Translations under genes and position numbers: made by a program
Assembly: GCA_949130485.1 (NCBI GenBank)
Contig: OX422183.1
Location: forward strand, 31,714,640 to 31,778,639
Length of the DNA: 64,000 nt
Direction: 5' to 3'
Source of the DNA: Agelas oroides
Taxonomy: Eukaryota; Porifera; Demospongiae; Agelasida; Agelasidae
Shown: positions 44,541 to 55,871 of the stretch, piece by piece
Layout of the letters: each line of letters begins with the position of its first letter
How positions within the stretch are numbered: the first letter of the stretch is position 1
The notes under the pieces: model-generated
The model's input: only the letters and a program-made list of their open reading frames with translations
The model's database searches: none
What the model was told of the DNA's origin: nothing

Positions 44541-45124
44541 TTAAAACTATGTATGTACTGCCAGTTTGGACCACCAACAAATCTGGTTGGTGGACTTCAA
44601 GAGCACATCAGTTGAACAATACAGTACAATCAAAGGTACGTACAGTAAGACTTTTCATGCTCCATACAAACTAACAAAATTCCCAAAGTCTGTTTTCCAA
44701 CAACAGTAGCAGTAGTGTAATCATAACAAAACTACTTCACCTAACAACAGTTATGAGAGTTGAAAGTATCACTCTCATTGATAATGTGGAAAGATTTCCA
44801 AGTGCGCACATGTATACACCCTTAAGAGTAAACAACTTTGTTGAAGGGGATTTTAAGGTGTAAACGAAATCCAAGAACCCAGTTTCCCAAAGAAAAAGTT
44901 TCTTTAACAAAATATATTGTATTTAATAACTAGCTTTTCATTGATAAAAGAAGTTGACCATAACATTCATGTAGGTTAGTTCAAAATAAAACAGGTGTAT
45001 ATAAGAGCATGTATTCTATTTGCCTATAATGTTGGTAGTGGCATGACCGAATTAGAGCGAAGGCAATTACACTATCCTCAAATCAATTCTCAACGGGAGC
45101 ACTGGATCGAGAAGAAATCCCAAA
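44541..45124. promoter_or_regulatory. Upstream region of array copy 6, TATA-like box 44998-45005
   Basis: Same as 8389-8975 in the first block, with almost no changes. Confidence 0.45.
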
Positions 45125-48100
45125 ATGTATTTCCACTGGATATACATGTTGTCTTGCCTCTTTCTACTACCCATGGTCACAGCAGAGCAGTTCCATGTCA
45201 TACCCAGCAGTGACGCAAGTTGCCCCAGGGAGCCTTGTTACACTCTCACTGAAGTAGTACTAAACCCATCGCAGTATTTTACTTCTGACACGATCATCAC
45301 ATTCCTGCCTGGGAACCATAAAACAAATGCAACTAGGAATCTCAGCATCTTGATCAAGAACGTGAAGAATATCTCCATGATTGGATATGATCATACCAAC
45401 AACAACTCAAAGAGTGTTATCCAGTGTACAGGATCATTAGGATTTGCATTCATTAATATTACTACACTGAAAATTGAAAAACTGCAGTTCAATTTCTGTG
45501 GGGCACGTTTTCCCTCAAAGCTCACAGTTGAAGAGAACTTTGTGCGTCTTCATGACTTTGGAACCAAAATACCTCTCACAAATAACCACAAAGTTACTTT
45601 CTACTTCCTACAAACAATTAATGTAACCATCTCTGAGGTGGCCATAAGCAATTCCACAGGAGCTGGATTACTTGGAATCAACATGCTTGGACTATCAAAC
45701 ATCTCCCAGACTACACTAAATGGTAACAGACCAAACTGCTTGATTATCTTTCTGAACATTCCCTTCATCTCAGAAGCAATTCCATCTACTGCTCTCTACA
45801 TTGAAGTTTCACACGTAATGTTTGGGAGGACATCAAAATTTCTTAACTGGGGTGCCACTGGACTTGGCATTATGCTAGCACAGACTACATACAATGTCAA
45901 CATTCGTATAAACAAATTTGAAGCATACAGTAATATGAAAAAGTACAAATGGTGTGGAAATCTTCATTTCGTCCTTCAAAATTGGGCATGCCACTGTTCA
46001 GTGATTCAAGTCAAACAAATTGCAAGTTCCAGCACGGTGAATATAAAAGATATATCACGAATATATCTTAATTCTAAAACTGCTGGTAGCACTTTACCTA
46101 CCTGCAATTGCTCACAACAAGGGGAATACACAGTGCACATTTCAGAGGGTTACTTTGACAGGGTGGGCATATTGGTGGCAACATATTCAGAATATTGTGA
46201 CGCTAGAATAAAACTGCAGAACATTACTGTGCACAATAGCACTACAGTACATGCACTGTTCATTAGAGGAATGAAATCTATCGAATTCCTAAATGTAAAA
46301 TTCACTTACAATAATCATAATAAAGAAACAGTATTAAAAATACATGACAGCAATATCACGGCTTCTGGAAGATGCCATTTCATCAACAACACTGGACACA
46401 GAGGTGTAGCTTTCTTATACGAAAGCAACATATTCTTTCGTCGAGAATCTGATGTCAAATTCTCTGAAAATAAGGCACAACTGGCAACAGTAATTCTTGC
46501 AAACAAGTCTACAATGAAATTTCAACAAACAGCAGAGCTAGTGGGAAATCAAGGCAGGGTAGGTGCTGCTATAGCACTATTCAACAGTTCTAAACTGGTG
46601 TTTGGGGAGCAAAGTTATATCACCTTCCTAGGGAACCATGCACAACTACAAGGTGGTGCTATATTAGCCGATGGTTCAACAATAATTGTGGAAGCAAACA
46701 CAACAATACTATTCATGGAAAACGAAGCCTATAATGGTGGAGCTGTAGCATTGCAAAATGGTGCCAAAATAATGCTAAAATCACACAGTCGAATCATGTT
46801 CAGAAGAAATCATGCTCAGTACAATGGAGGTGCCTTGCACATAGAGGAACCCACTTTTAAATTTAAATCCTATTTGAATATTTATAGGCTTAGATGTTTC
46901 TTCCAGCTATCACCAAAAATCAGTCCACAGGCAATTCCAAGCCTGATATTTTCAAATAACACTGCAGATTCTGCTGGTAGTAGCCTCTATGGTGGATGGG
47001 TTAATTTTTGCACCACTAGTATAGGTAAAGTTTTCAACACAGTGTTTCACTTCCAAGAGTCTGCACAACAACTTTCAACGGTATCCTCTAATCCCACAAG
47101 GGTTTGTGTATGCAGAGAAGACCTTCCTGACTGCAGCATCATCCACTACAATGTAACAGCCTACCCTGGTGAAACATTTCAAATATCTGCAGTTGCAGTG
47201 GGACAAATGAATGGGACAGTTCCATTCATAGTACAGAGCAGATTTGCTACAGTCAACTCCAGTAGCCCACCACAGATGAAACCATTGCAGAAAACACAGA
47301 GTGTCAGGAAAGCTTGTACAAATCTAACGTACACCATTATGTCAAATAATCAAAATGAAGAGATGATATTAACAGTAGAAAAACTTGATAAGTTACCCAC
47401 ACAATATATCATTCAGAATCCAATTGGGAAAATAAATTCCCTTATTTTTACAGACCTGCACTTACATGTTCAACTGAACCCTTGCCCACTAGGGTTTATG
47501 TTGGACAACTCTTCATGCATCTGTCACCCTCAACTACAACAACATGGAATAAAATGTAACAATGACACCCAAACGGTCTACAGACAATCACCCAAGTGGA
47601 TCACCACAACATTTGTAAATACTTCCCAGTATGGAGTCCTAGTCCATAATCACTGTCCATTTGACTACTGCAAGCCTGAGAGCTTTGATCTTGACTTGGA
47701 GGACCCAGATGAGCAATGTGCATTCTATCGCTCTGGCATCCTCTGTGGAGCATGTCAGCACAACCGCAGCCATGTCTTTGGAACATCCACATGTAGGGAG
47801 TGCTCAAGTCTGTGGACCTTGCTTTGGGTCCCACTCATTGCCTTAGCTGGGATAGCTCTAGTGGTAGTTTTGATTGTGCTAAACCTCACTGTATCTGTGG
47901 GAACAATCAATGGACTAATCTTCTATGCTAACATAGTGAGAGCCAACCATGCTACTTTCTTCCCTCCAAACACAACCAACTCATTCCTCAGCTGGTTCAT
48001 AGCCTGGATCAACCTAGATCTCGGCATTGAGACCTGTTTCTACAATGGGCTAGATGCCTATGTCAAGACATGGCTACAGTTTGTTTTCCCACTCTACATC

Positions 48101-49039
48101 TGGTTCCTGGTCATCACAATCATAGTACTGAGCCACTACTACACACTTGCAGCAAGGCTGAGTGGAAGAAATGCAGTGCAGGTTCTGGCTACACTCTTCC
48201 TACTTTCTTATGCAAAGCTACTTCGGATTATCATCACTGTATTTCAATCAACTGAGCTTGAGTACCCTGATAAGTCTGGGAGAAAGATCTGGTTCTATGA
48301 TGGAAATGTTGACTACTTAAAGGGAAAACACATTCCACTCTTCATAGCTGCTCTGCTCCTACTCCTCATCTCCCTACCCTACACAACCATCCTCATTTTC
48401 ATCCAGTACCTCCTGCAAAGGTCCAGTTACAGATCTAGAATGTTGTTTTGGGTACAGAAACTGAAGCCGCTCTTTGATGCATACACTGGACCCTACAAAG
48501 ACAGGCATCGTTACTGGACTGGACTACTTCTGCTAGTTCGCATTGTACTCTTTCTCATATTCTCAATGAACACTCGTGGAAGTGCTAACATTAATCTGCT
48601 AGCAATCATTGTTACAGCGCTACTGCTGTTCATGCATGTGGTACTGGTTGACACTGTCTACAAGACATGGTATCTGAACATTATTGAGTACTCCTTCTTC
48701 CTCAACCTCGGTATTTTGGCAGCTGCCACAACAGTCACTACATGGACACAAACTGCAGTTGTATACTCATCAGTTAGCATTGCATTAGCTCTTTTCACCC
48801 TCATTGTTGTTTTTCATACAGTTACAAAGTTAAAGTCTTCACAGTTATGCAACTGGATTTTTGTAAACATTGCAAGAAAAGTACAAGTTAAGTTATCCAA
48901 ACTCAGGTCAGCTCTAAGGAAGCCCTACTGCAAGTGGAGAAGCAACCAGCCAAGCACTGAGCCAGGAGTAAGCCACTTTTCAGTTGAACTGCGTGAGTCA
49001 CTGCTAGAATCACATGACTGTTCTGAAAGAACCTTCTGA
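45125..49039 (+). CDS. Beta-helix / multi-pass membrane protein, array copy 6 (intact, 1,304 aa)
   Basis: Recent duplicate of copy 2. I counted about four residue differences: IKDISRI for IKDITRI, QTAELV for QTAQLV, IIVLSHYY for IIELSHYY and NAVQV for NAVPV. In three of the four positions this copy has the residue usual in the family. Signal peptide, beta-helix turns, Cys-rich block and membrane segments are all intact. Both copies being open means either could be functional. Role unknown, as for the rest of the array. Confidence 0.9.
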   Translation: MYFHWIYMLSCLFLLPMVTAEQFHVIPSSDASCPREPCYTLTEVVLNPSQYFTSDTIITFLPGNHKTNATRNLSILIKNVKNISMIGYDHTNNNSKSVIQCTGSLGFAFINITTLKIEKLQFNFCGARFPSKLTVEENFVRLHDFGTKIPLTNNHKVTFYFLQTINVTISEVAISNSTGAGLLGINMLGLSNISQTTLNGNRPNCLIIFLNIPFISEAIPSTALYIEVSHVMFGRTSKFLNWGATGLGIMLAQTTYNVNIRINKFEAYSNMKKYKWCGNLHFVLQNWACHCSVIQVKQIASSSTVNIKDISRIYLNSKTAGSTLPTCNCSQQGEYTVHISEGYFDRVGILVATYSEYCDARIKLQNITVHNSTTVHALFIRGMKSIEFLNVKFTYNNHNKETVLKIHDSNITASGRCHFINNTGHRGVAFLYESNIFFRRESDVKFSENKAQLATVILANKSTMKFQQTAELVGNQGRVGAAIALFNSSKLVFGEQSYITFLGNHAQLQGGAILADGSTIIVEANTTILFMENEAYNGGAVALQNGAKIMLKSHSRIMFRRNHAQYNGGALHIEEPTFKFKSYLNIYRLRCFFQLSPKISPQAIPSLIFSNNTADSAGSSLYGGWVNFCTTSIGKVFNTVFHFQESAQQLSTVSSNPTRVCVCREDLPDCSIIHYNVTAYPGETFQISAVAVGQMNGTVPFIVQSRFATVNSSSPPQMKPLQKTQSVRKACTNLTYTIMSNNQNEEMILTVEKLDKLPTQYIIQNPIGKINSLIFTDLHLHVQLNPCPLGFMLDNSSCICHPQLQQHGIKCNNDTQTVYRQSPKWITTTFVNTSQYGVLVHNHCPFDYCKPESFDLDLEDPDEQCAFYRSGILCGACQHNRSHVFGTSTCRECSSLWTLLWVPLIALAGIALVVVLIVLNLTVSVGTINGLIFYANIVRANHATFFPPNTTNSFLSWFIAWINLDLGIETCFYNGLDAYVKTWLQFVFPLYIWFLVITIIVLSHYYTLAARLSGRNAVQVLATLFLLSYAKLLRIIITVFQSTELEYPDKSGRKIWFYDGNVDYLKGKHIPLFIAALLLLLISLPYTTILIFIQYLLQRSSYRSRMLFWVQKLKPLFDAYTGPYKDRHRYWTGLLLLVRIVLFLIFSMNTRGSANINLLAIIVTALLLFMHVVLVDTVYKTWYLNIIEYSFFLNLGILAAATTVTTWTQTAVVYSSVSIALALFTLIVVFHTVTKLKSSQLCNWIFVNIARKVQVKLSKLRSALRKPYCKWRSNQPSTEPGVSHFSVELRESLLESHDCSERTF

Positions 49040-49186
49040 CAAGCAGTTGTGTACTACGCATTGTTTTTACAAGAGAAACGTTCCTATCACCTTAACAGTT
49101 AATAGACACTGATAACATCATGTTGAGTTTGTATACAACAAGTTATTGGCAAACAATATGTTGCAGAGTGTGAACCGTTTCACAAT

Positions 49187-51036
49187 TATATTTTGTTGCA
49201 CATCATAATACAATTTTCTAATGCAACAAATGTCATGTTGCACCGGATGTCATGTTGCACCGGATGTCATGTTGCACCGGAAGTCATGTTGCACCGGATG
49301 CAATGTTGGAAATGTATTGAGGGCAAGTAGCTACACACAAGCGTAAACATAAAATGTAATAACATTTTATACAGTGATAGTGAAGCAGTTTAGTTATTGT
49401 CTAGGGGAGTAGTTGATGGTGATGTTCTGAATATTTCCTGTGTTGTAGAAGGCAAATGGCAGACTTGAGGCAGGATCGACAGCATTGAGTGTACGCGACT
49501 GCAAGTGGGAGGGGCTGGGGGAGCTGACAACAGTTTGTTTTATATCGAGGGATTGCGCTTCAAAGTTCTGTCTGGAAGTCAACGATCGAGATACAGCTCG
49601 CTTGTGTTGTTCACTAGTCTTCTCGTATCTGCGCAGACACTCAATGCTACGGTGGCCTGTAACTTCCTGGACAAGTTTTTCTGGAACACCTGCATTGAAT
49701 AGAGTCGTTGCTCCAGTTGCTCGGAGTGAATGGTTAGTTTTTGGTTTCAGACCAGCCTGCTCACACATACGCTTCACCATTGTAGCAAGCTTATTGCGCC
49801 CTACTGGGATGTTACAGTACCATTTTTCAGCTTTTGGTGCACCTTTCACTGGCTGAAGGTAGAATGCATCGCTGGTGTCGGACGGGAGCTTGGACAGGTA
49901 AAAACGGAGAAGTGAGCAGTAGCAGCGCATTCCTGCATCAGCATCGTTGTATAGAACAACACTCTTGCCGTTCAGATGTAGCTGGCTGAAACCACCCCGA
50001 AAGGTCTTAGATCCTCGCTCGACATAGCGGTAGCCGCCTTCGATTTCAACAAACTGGGAGCACTTGAGGTTTCTATGTTCCTCTCCACCGCAAAGGCACA
50101 GGTTTTTTCCAGTGTAATAGAAAATTGCATTTTGCAGTCCTGTAGGTGAGTCGGTTGCAAACACACCCTTGTCACAGAAGGTGTCTTCATCCTCTGGTGT
50201 GAACGCTTCGTGGTGGCGCACCTCTGCTCCCACTCCCTTTGACAACAGTTTCTTGAAGACGGTATCACAAGTGGAGTGGAAATCCCTGAATCGGTGATCT
50301 TTAATGTCAAAAATATTGAATGGAGTTTCAGATGTGGTCCTCATGTGTCTCTGTAGTCCGGACAGTAGCAGTTTGATAGTCTTTGCTGGAAACGGGGAGC
50401 CGTCCTCTTTTCTCGTTTCTACTACGTACCGAGACAGGCATTTGTCTAAGGCGGCTGTGTCAGAAGTCATTAGAATGTCGGCAGTAAATGGAGAGTCGGG
50501 GTGCAAGTTGTTGTAAGCAGCTCTCCATGCTTCGAAGTTGTTAAGTGCCCAGCGGTTGTTGCTCTGTGTGTTTTTCGGCACGACTTCCTTACACGCAGTC
50601 ACGAGCTCTTCTTCAGAAGCGTCATAAAAGCGTGTCATCTTCGGTGGAGGAGGGTGGGGCTGCTGTTTTTCTTTTTCGTCATCACAAAAAAATGCGTCAA
50701 GGTCCTTTGTGGTTATTCCATCCAGAATGGATTGAATGCAATCCTCAGCAGTTATTTCACGATTTTCGTCTTGGGAAGACGTCCATTCATGCATCATCAA
50801 ACACGCCGGGTCTCCGCATTGGCTGCAATTGCTCACTGTTTCGGCTTCCATTGTGCGCGTCGATTTCGTATCCATGGTACGCGCACACCTCTTTATATAC
50901 TGAGCTATAACGCATGCGCAACAAGCATGTTATTACATGAGCGGAAGCGCAATATCGTTTATGTTGCCCTCAGGTCAACATCAATCCCTCGTGCAACATA
51001 AACGATATTGCACTCCCGCTCATGTAATAACATATA
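49187..51036 (-). mobile_element. Crypton-like tyrosine-recombinase element, copy 2
   Basis: Identical layout to 13038-14885: TATA borders (49187-49190 and 51033-51036), 17-bp direct repeats at 49230-49309, an inverted repeat with arms 50927-50967 and 50993-51033, and a TATA box at 50892-50899 before the gene. It was duplicated together with its neighbours, not transposed independently. Confidence 0.85.
49394..50875 (-). CDS. Crypton-type tyrosine recombinase, intact (493 aa)
   Basis: An uninterrupted frame. The N-terminal part contains a Cys/His group (CSQCGDPACLMMH) and an acidic, Pro-rich stretch. A SAM-like core-binding region (NNRWALNNFEAWRAAYNN) follows. The C-terminal part resembles DUF3504: CGGEEHRNLK with the presumed first Arg, HSLRATGATTLF (HxxR), TGHRSIECLRRYEKTS with the second His and the nucleophilic Tyr. 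This enzyme class cuts and rejoins DNA through a 3'-phosphotyrosine link, which fits an element without transposase-type TSDs. The gene is related to the domesticated ZMYM2/QRICH1 group, but its place in an element with clear borders supports a transposon gene. Confidence 0.85.
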   Translation of the reverse strand: MDTKSTRTMEAETVSNCSQCGDPACLMMHEWTSSQDENREITAEDCIQSILDGITTKDLDAFFCDDEKEKQQPHPPPPKMTRFYDASEEELVTACKEVVPKNTQSNNRWALNNFEAWRAAYNNLHPDSPFTADILMTSDTAALDKCLSRYVVETRKEDGSPFPAKTIKLLLSGLQRHMRTTSETPFNIFDIKDHRFRDFHSTCDTVFKKLLSKGVGAEVRHHEAFTPEDEDTFCDKGVFATDSPTGLQNAIFYYTGKNLCLCGGEEHRNLKCSQFVEIEGGYRYVERGSKTFRGGFSQLHLNGKSVVLYNDADAGMRCYCSLLRFYLSKLPSDTSDAFYLQPVKGAPKAEKWYCNIPVGRNKLATMVKRMCEQAGLKPKTNHSLRATGATTLFNAGVPEKLVQEVTGHRSIECLRRYEKTSEQHKRAVSRSLTSRQNFEAQSLDIKQTVVSSPSPSHLQSRTLNAVDPASSLPFAFYNTGNIQNITINYSPRQ

Positions 51037-51969
51037 CTTATTCCATAGCATTTTACCATTTTAGAAATGAGTGATGCTTGTATAGATGTAGGATGCTCAC
51101 TTAATAGCATTTATGTCACTTGGTATTTGGATTGGTTCATTTTCCATCAAAGCCACACATTTATTACATAGAACTGAGGGTAAGACTTTCAACTGTTATT
51201 TATGTTAGTAAAAAGTATAAACCAAATCAACATTTTATGTTGGTATGTAATTAGCACTCAAGAACTCTCATTCCTAGAAAACCGGAGCAAAGCTACGTAT
51301 GTACTTAAACATGTTGAGAATGCAGGCGAGTATCAATTGCCATGATTATTTCTATATTTTCCAGATGAAGAAAGCTCCCGTACTTCCCCTCCACCATTGT
51401 GAAGTTAATCTACATACCTACTGCCTGTTCATACCATCAACAAATATGGTTGGTGGATTTCAAGAACCCATCAGTTTAACAATACAGTACAATCAAAGGA
51501 CTTTCATGTTCCATATAAACTAACAAATTTCCCAAAGTCTGTTTTCCAACAACGGTAGCAGCAGTGTATTCATAACCAAACTACTGCACCTAACAACGGT
51601 TATGTGGAAAGATTTCCAAATGTATACACATGTACATGTATACACCATTAAGAGTAAACAGCTTTGTTTCAGGGGATTATAAGGTGTAAATCAAATCCAA
51701 TAACCCAGTTTCCCAAAGAAATTGTTTCTTCAACAAAGTATGTTGTATTTAATAACTAGCATTTCATTGATAAAAAGAAGTTGACTATAGCACTAATTAA
51801 TTGTATAAACATTCATGTAGGTTATTAAAAATAAACCAGGTATAAATAAGAGCATGTATTCTATTTGCCTATAATGTTGGTAGTGGCATGACCAAATTAG
51901 AGTGAAGGCAACTACACTATCTTCAAATCAATTCTCAACGGGAGCACTGGATCAAGAAGAAACTCCAAA
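51037..51969. promoter_or_regulatory. Upstream region of array copy 7, TATA box 51841-51848
   Basis: Duplicate of 14886-15818, with TATAAATA and the near-palindrome at 51623-51642. No gene. Confidence 0.45.
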
Positions 51970-54900
51970 ATGTATCTCCACTGGATGTACATGTTGCCTT
52001 GCCTCTTTCCACTACCCATGGTCACAGCAGAGCAGTTCTATGTCATACCCAGCAGTGACGCACGTTGCCCCAAGGAGCCTTGTTACACCCTCACTGATGT
52101 AGTACTAATCCCATCTCAGTACTTTATATCCAACACAGTCATCACATTTCTACCTGGGAACCACAAAACCAATATCACTAGAAATCTTCCAGTGCTGATC
52201 AAGGACATGAGAAATATCTCCATGATTGGATATGATTATACCAACAGTGACTCAAAGAGTGTGATCCAATGTACAGGACCACTAGGATTTGCATTCATAA
52301 ATGTCACCACACTCAAGATTGCAAGACTAAGTTTCATATCCTGTGGAGCATTTATTTCCTCCGAGTTCACAATTGAAGAGAATGTTGTGTACCCTCATGA
52401 CTTTGAAACCTTCCTACAAATGTCCAAGGTCACAATTTACTTCAAGCAAACAATTAACACAACCATCACTGAGGTGGCCATAAGCTTATCCACAGGAGCT
52501 GGACTATTAGGAATCAATATTATTGGATATTCTAATATCTCTCAGTCTACCTTCAGTTACAACAAACCAAACTGCTTGATCATTTTTCTGGATCTTCCCT
52601 CCGCCTCACCGTCAACTGCTCTCAACATTAAAGATTCACATGTGATGTTTGGAATGCCACCAAACCATTCACAAAATATTGAATGGGGTGCTAGTGGACT
52701 TTGCATTATGCTAACACAGATTACATACCGAGTTCACGTTTATGCAAGCAATATTACGACACACAACAACATAAAGTGGCATGTGAGCGGTAATCTCTAT
52801 TTCTTCATTGAAAACTGGAAATGTCACTGCTCAGTGATTCTAGCCAAACAAATTCTAAGTTTGAATAGAATAGAGGGATGGGATGAAAATCGAATACGTA
52901 TAAAGCCTAAGCGCAATTTCCATCCTTGCAGCTGTTCAAAACCACCTAAAGAGGAATACACAGTGTACTTTTCAGATATTAGCTTTATTAAGGTGGGCTT
53001 AACAGTAAAGTCAGAAGAAGAATATTGTCATTTTAGAATAAGACTGCAGAACATTACTGTGCTGAATAGCAAACCCTACGCACTTTACATTATAGGCATG
53101 CGGTACATGGAAATACAAGATTTGAAATTAGCCTATAATTATAGAAAAGTATTCATACAGTACAGCAAGATCGCAGCTTCAGGAAGATGTCACTTCATTT
53201 ACAACAAAGGATACCCAAGTGCAATGTACTTAGACAAAAGCACCATACCTTTCAGTGGAGAAGTTAAATTCATTGGAAATAATCACAAATTCAATCCAAA
53301 TACATTCAAATTACCACCCATTCGAAGTAAGGTACATTGGGCAGCAGTAATTCTTACAAGCAAGTCTATGATGAAGTTTCAATGAACAGCAGAGTTAGTG
53401 AGAAATGGAGGCAGTATAGGTGGTGCTATAATATTATATGGCAGTTCTCAGTTGATTGTTGGGAATAAAAGTAATGTCAGCTTCGTAAGAAACTATGCCC
53501 AGGAGTATGGAGGTGCTATATTAGCTGATAAATCAACAATAGTCGTGGAATCAGAAGCAAGGATGAAATTCACAGAAAATACAGCATACAATGGTGGAGC
53601 ACTAGCATTGCAAAATGGTGCAAGAATTATGTTGGAATCACACAGTCAAATCACCTTTGAACGAAACCATGCTCGACAATATGGAGGTGCCTTGTATGTA
53701 GAAGAACCAACACTTGATTCCATATTTACTTACGATCTATATACAATTCAATGCTTTTTCAAGCTGTCATCACAATTAGAAGCAACTCCAAGTTTTGTAT
53801 TTGTAAACAACACTGCTAATTCTGCAGGTAGCATCCTCTATGGTGGGTGGGTTGAGTTTTGTACCAACAATAGAGGTGAACCAGGTGTTCTGGCTTTCAA
53901 TGAAACATTTCACTTTCAAGAAGTTGAATCAGCGGTATCTTCTAATCCCACAAGGGTTTGTGTATGCATCAATAATATTCCTGACTGCAGTATCACAAAG
54001 TACAATGTAACAGCCTATCCTGGTGAGTCATTTCAAATCTTTGCTGTTGCAGTGGGACAGATGCTTGGAACTGTACCATTTACAGTAAAGACTAGGTTTA
54101 ATGCAGTCAACTCCAGTAGCAGATCACAACTGAAACCATTGCAGAAGACACAGAGCGTCAGAAGAACTTGTACAAGCTTAATTTACACCATCATATCAAG
54201 TCACCAAAGCGAAAATTTAATACTGACAGTAGACAAACTTGACAAGCAAGCTACCCAACTTGTACTCCAATATCAAAACAAAAATAAACTCCCCCTTGTA
54301 TTGAAGGATCTTCATTTACATATCCATCTGAATCCTTGCCCACTTGGCTTTTTGTGTTGAACAACTCTTCATGCATCTGCCACCCTCAATTACAACTAAA
54401 TGACATTAACTGTAACATTGACACCCAAAAGGTCAACAGAAAAGTTTCGGTATGGATCAATGTAACATTTACAAATGGTTCACAAAATGGAGTCCTAGTC
54501 CATGAGCACTGTCCATTTGACTACTGTAAGCCTGAGAGCTTTGATCTTGACTTGGAGGACCCAGATGAGCAGTGTGCATTCCATCGTTCTGGCATCCTCT
54601 GTGGAGCATGTCAGCACAGCCTCAGTCACGTCTTTGGAACATCTGCATGTAGGGAATGCTCAAGTATGTGGGCTTTGCTTTGGGTTCCAGTCACTGCCTT
54701 TGCTGGGTTAGCTCTAGTGGTGTTTTTGATCGTGCTAAACCTCACTGTATCTGTGGGAACAATCAATGGACTTATCTTCTATGCTAACATAGTGAGAGCC
54801 AACCATGCTACTTTCTTCCCTCCCTACACAACCAACACATTCCTCAGCTGGTTTATAGCCTGGATCAACCTAGACCTCGGCATTGAGACCTGTTTCTACA

Positions 54901-55871
54901 ATGGGCTAGATGCCTATGTCAAGACATGGTTACAGTTTGTTTTCCCGCTCTACATCTGGTTCCTGGTCATCATAATCATAGTGCTGAGCCACTACTACAC
55001 ACTCGCAGCAAGGCTGAGTGGTAGAAATGCAGTGCAAGTCCTGGCGACACTCTTCCTCATATCCTATGCAAAGCTACTTCGAATCATCATCACTGTATTC
55101 CAATCAACTCAGCTTGAATACCCTGATAAGTCTATGAGGAAGATCTGGCTCTATGATGGAAATGTTGACTACTTGAAAGGCAAACACATTCCACTCTTCA
55201 TAGCTGCTCTACTCCTACTCCTCATCTCCCTCCCCTACACAATCATCCTCATTTTCATCCAGCACCTCCAACACTGGTCCAGGTACAGAGCGCTGTTCTG
55301 GGTGAAGAAACTGAAGCCACTCTTTGACGCATACACTGGACCCTACAAAGACAAGCACCGTTACTGGACTGGACTGCTCCTGCTAATTCGCATTATACTC
55401 TTCCTTGTATTCTCCATGAACACTCGTGGAAGTACTAACATCAATCTGCTGGCAATCATTGTAACAGTGCTGCTGTTGTTGGCACTTGCTGGTAATGTCT
55501 ATAAGACATGGTATTTGAATGCCATTGAGTATTCCTTCTTCTTCAACCTTGGTGTCTTGGCATCTGCCACATTCTACACAACAGTCACTGGGCAAGGCCA
55601 AATAGCACTTGCATATACTTCAGTTAGCATTGCTTTTGCTACATCCATAATCATTGTCGTGTTCCACATGTTCATGAAATTTAAATTCACGCAGTTATCC
55701 GACTCGATTTCGGCAAATGTTCTAAAGAGAGTGAAAGCTAAAGTATCTGAACTTGTTTCAGTTCTTAGGAAGCCCTGCTACAAGCGGAGAAAACACCACA
55801 ACACTCAGCCAGGAGTAAGCCATAACTCAGTTGAGCTGCGTGAATCACTACTGGAGTACTGCTCTCAATGA
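51970..55871 (+). pseudogene. Beta-helix / multi-pass membrane protein, array copy 7 (stop and frameshift)
   Basis: Duplicate of copy 3 at 15819-19718. The first break is a stop at 53383-53385, where copy 3 has CAACAAACA and this copy CAATGAACA. The second is a 2-bp insertion in a T run at about 54349-54353, before the Cys-rich block. Between and after the breaks the frames stay open (53398-54360, 54336-55871). The first 410 residues are almost unchanged from copy 3. An assembly error is a less likely alternative because there are two independent lesions. Confidence 0.85.
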
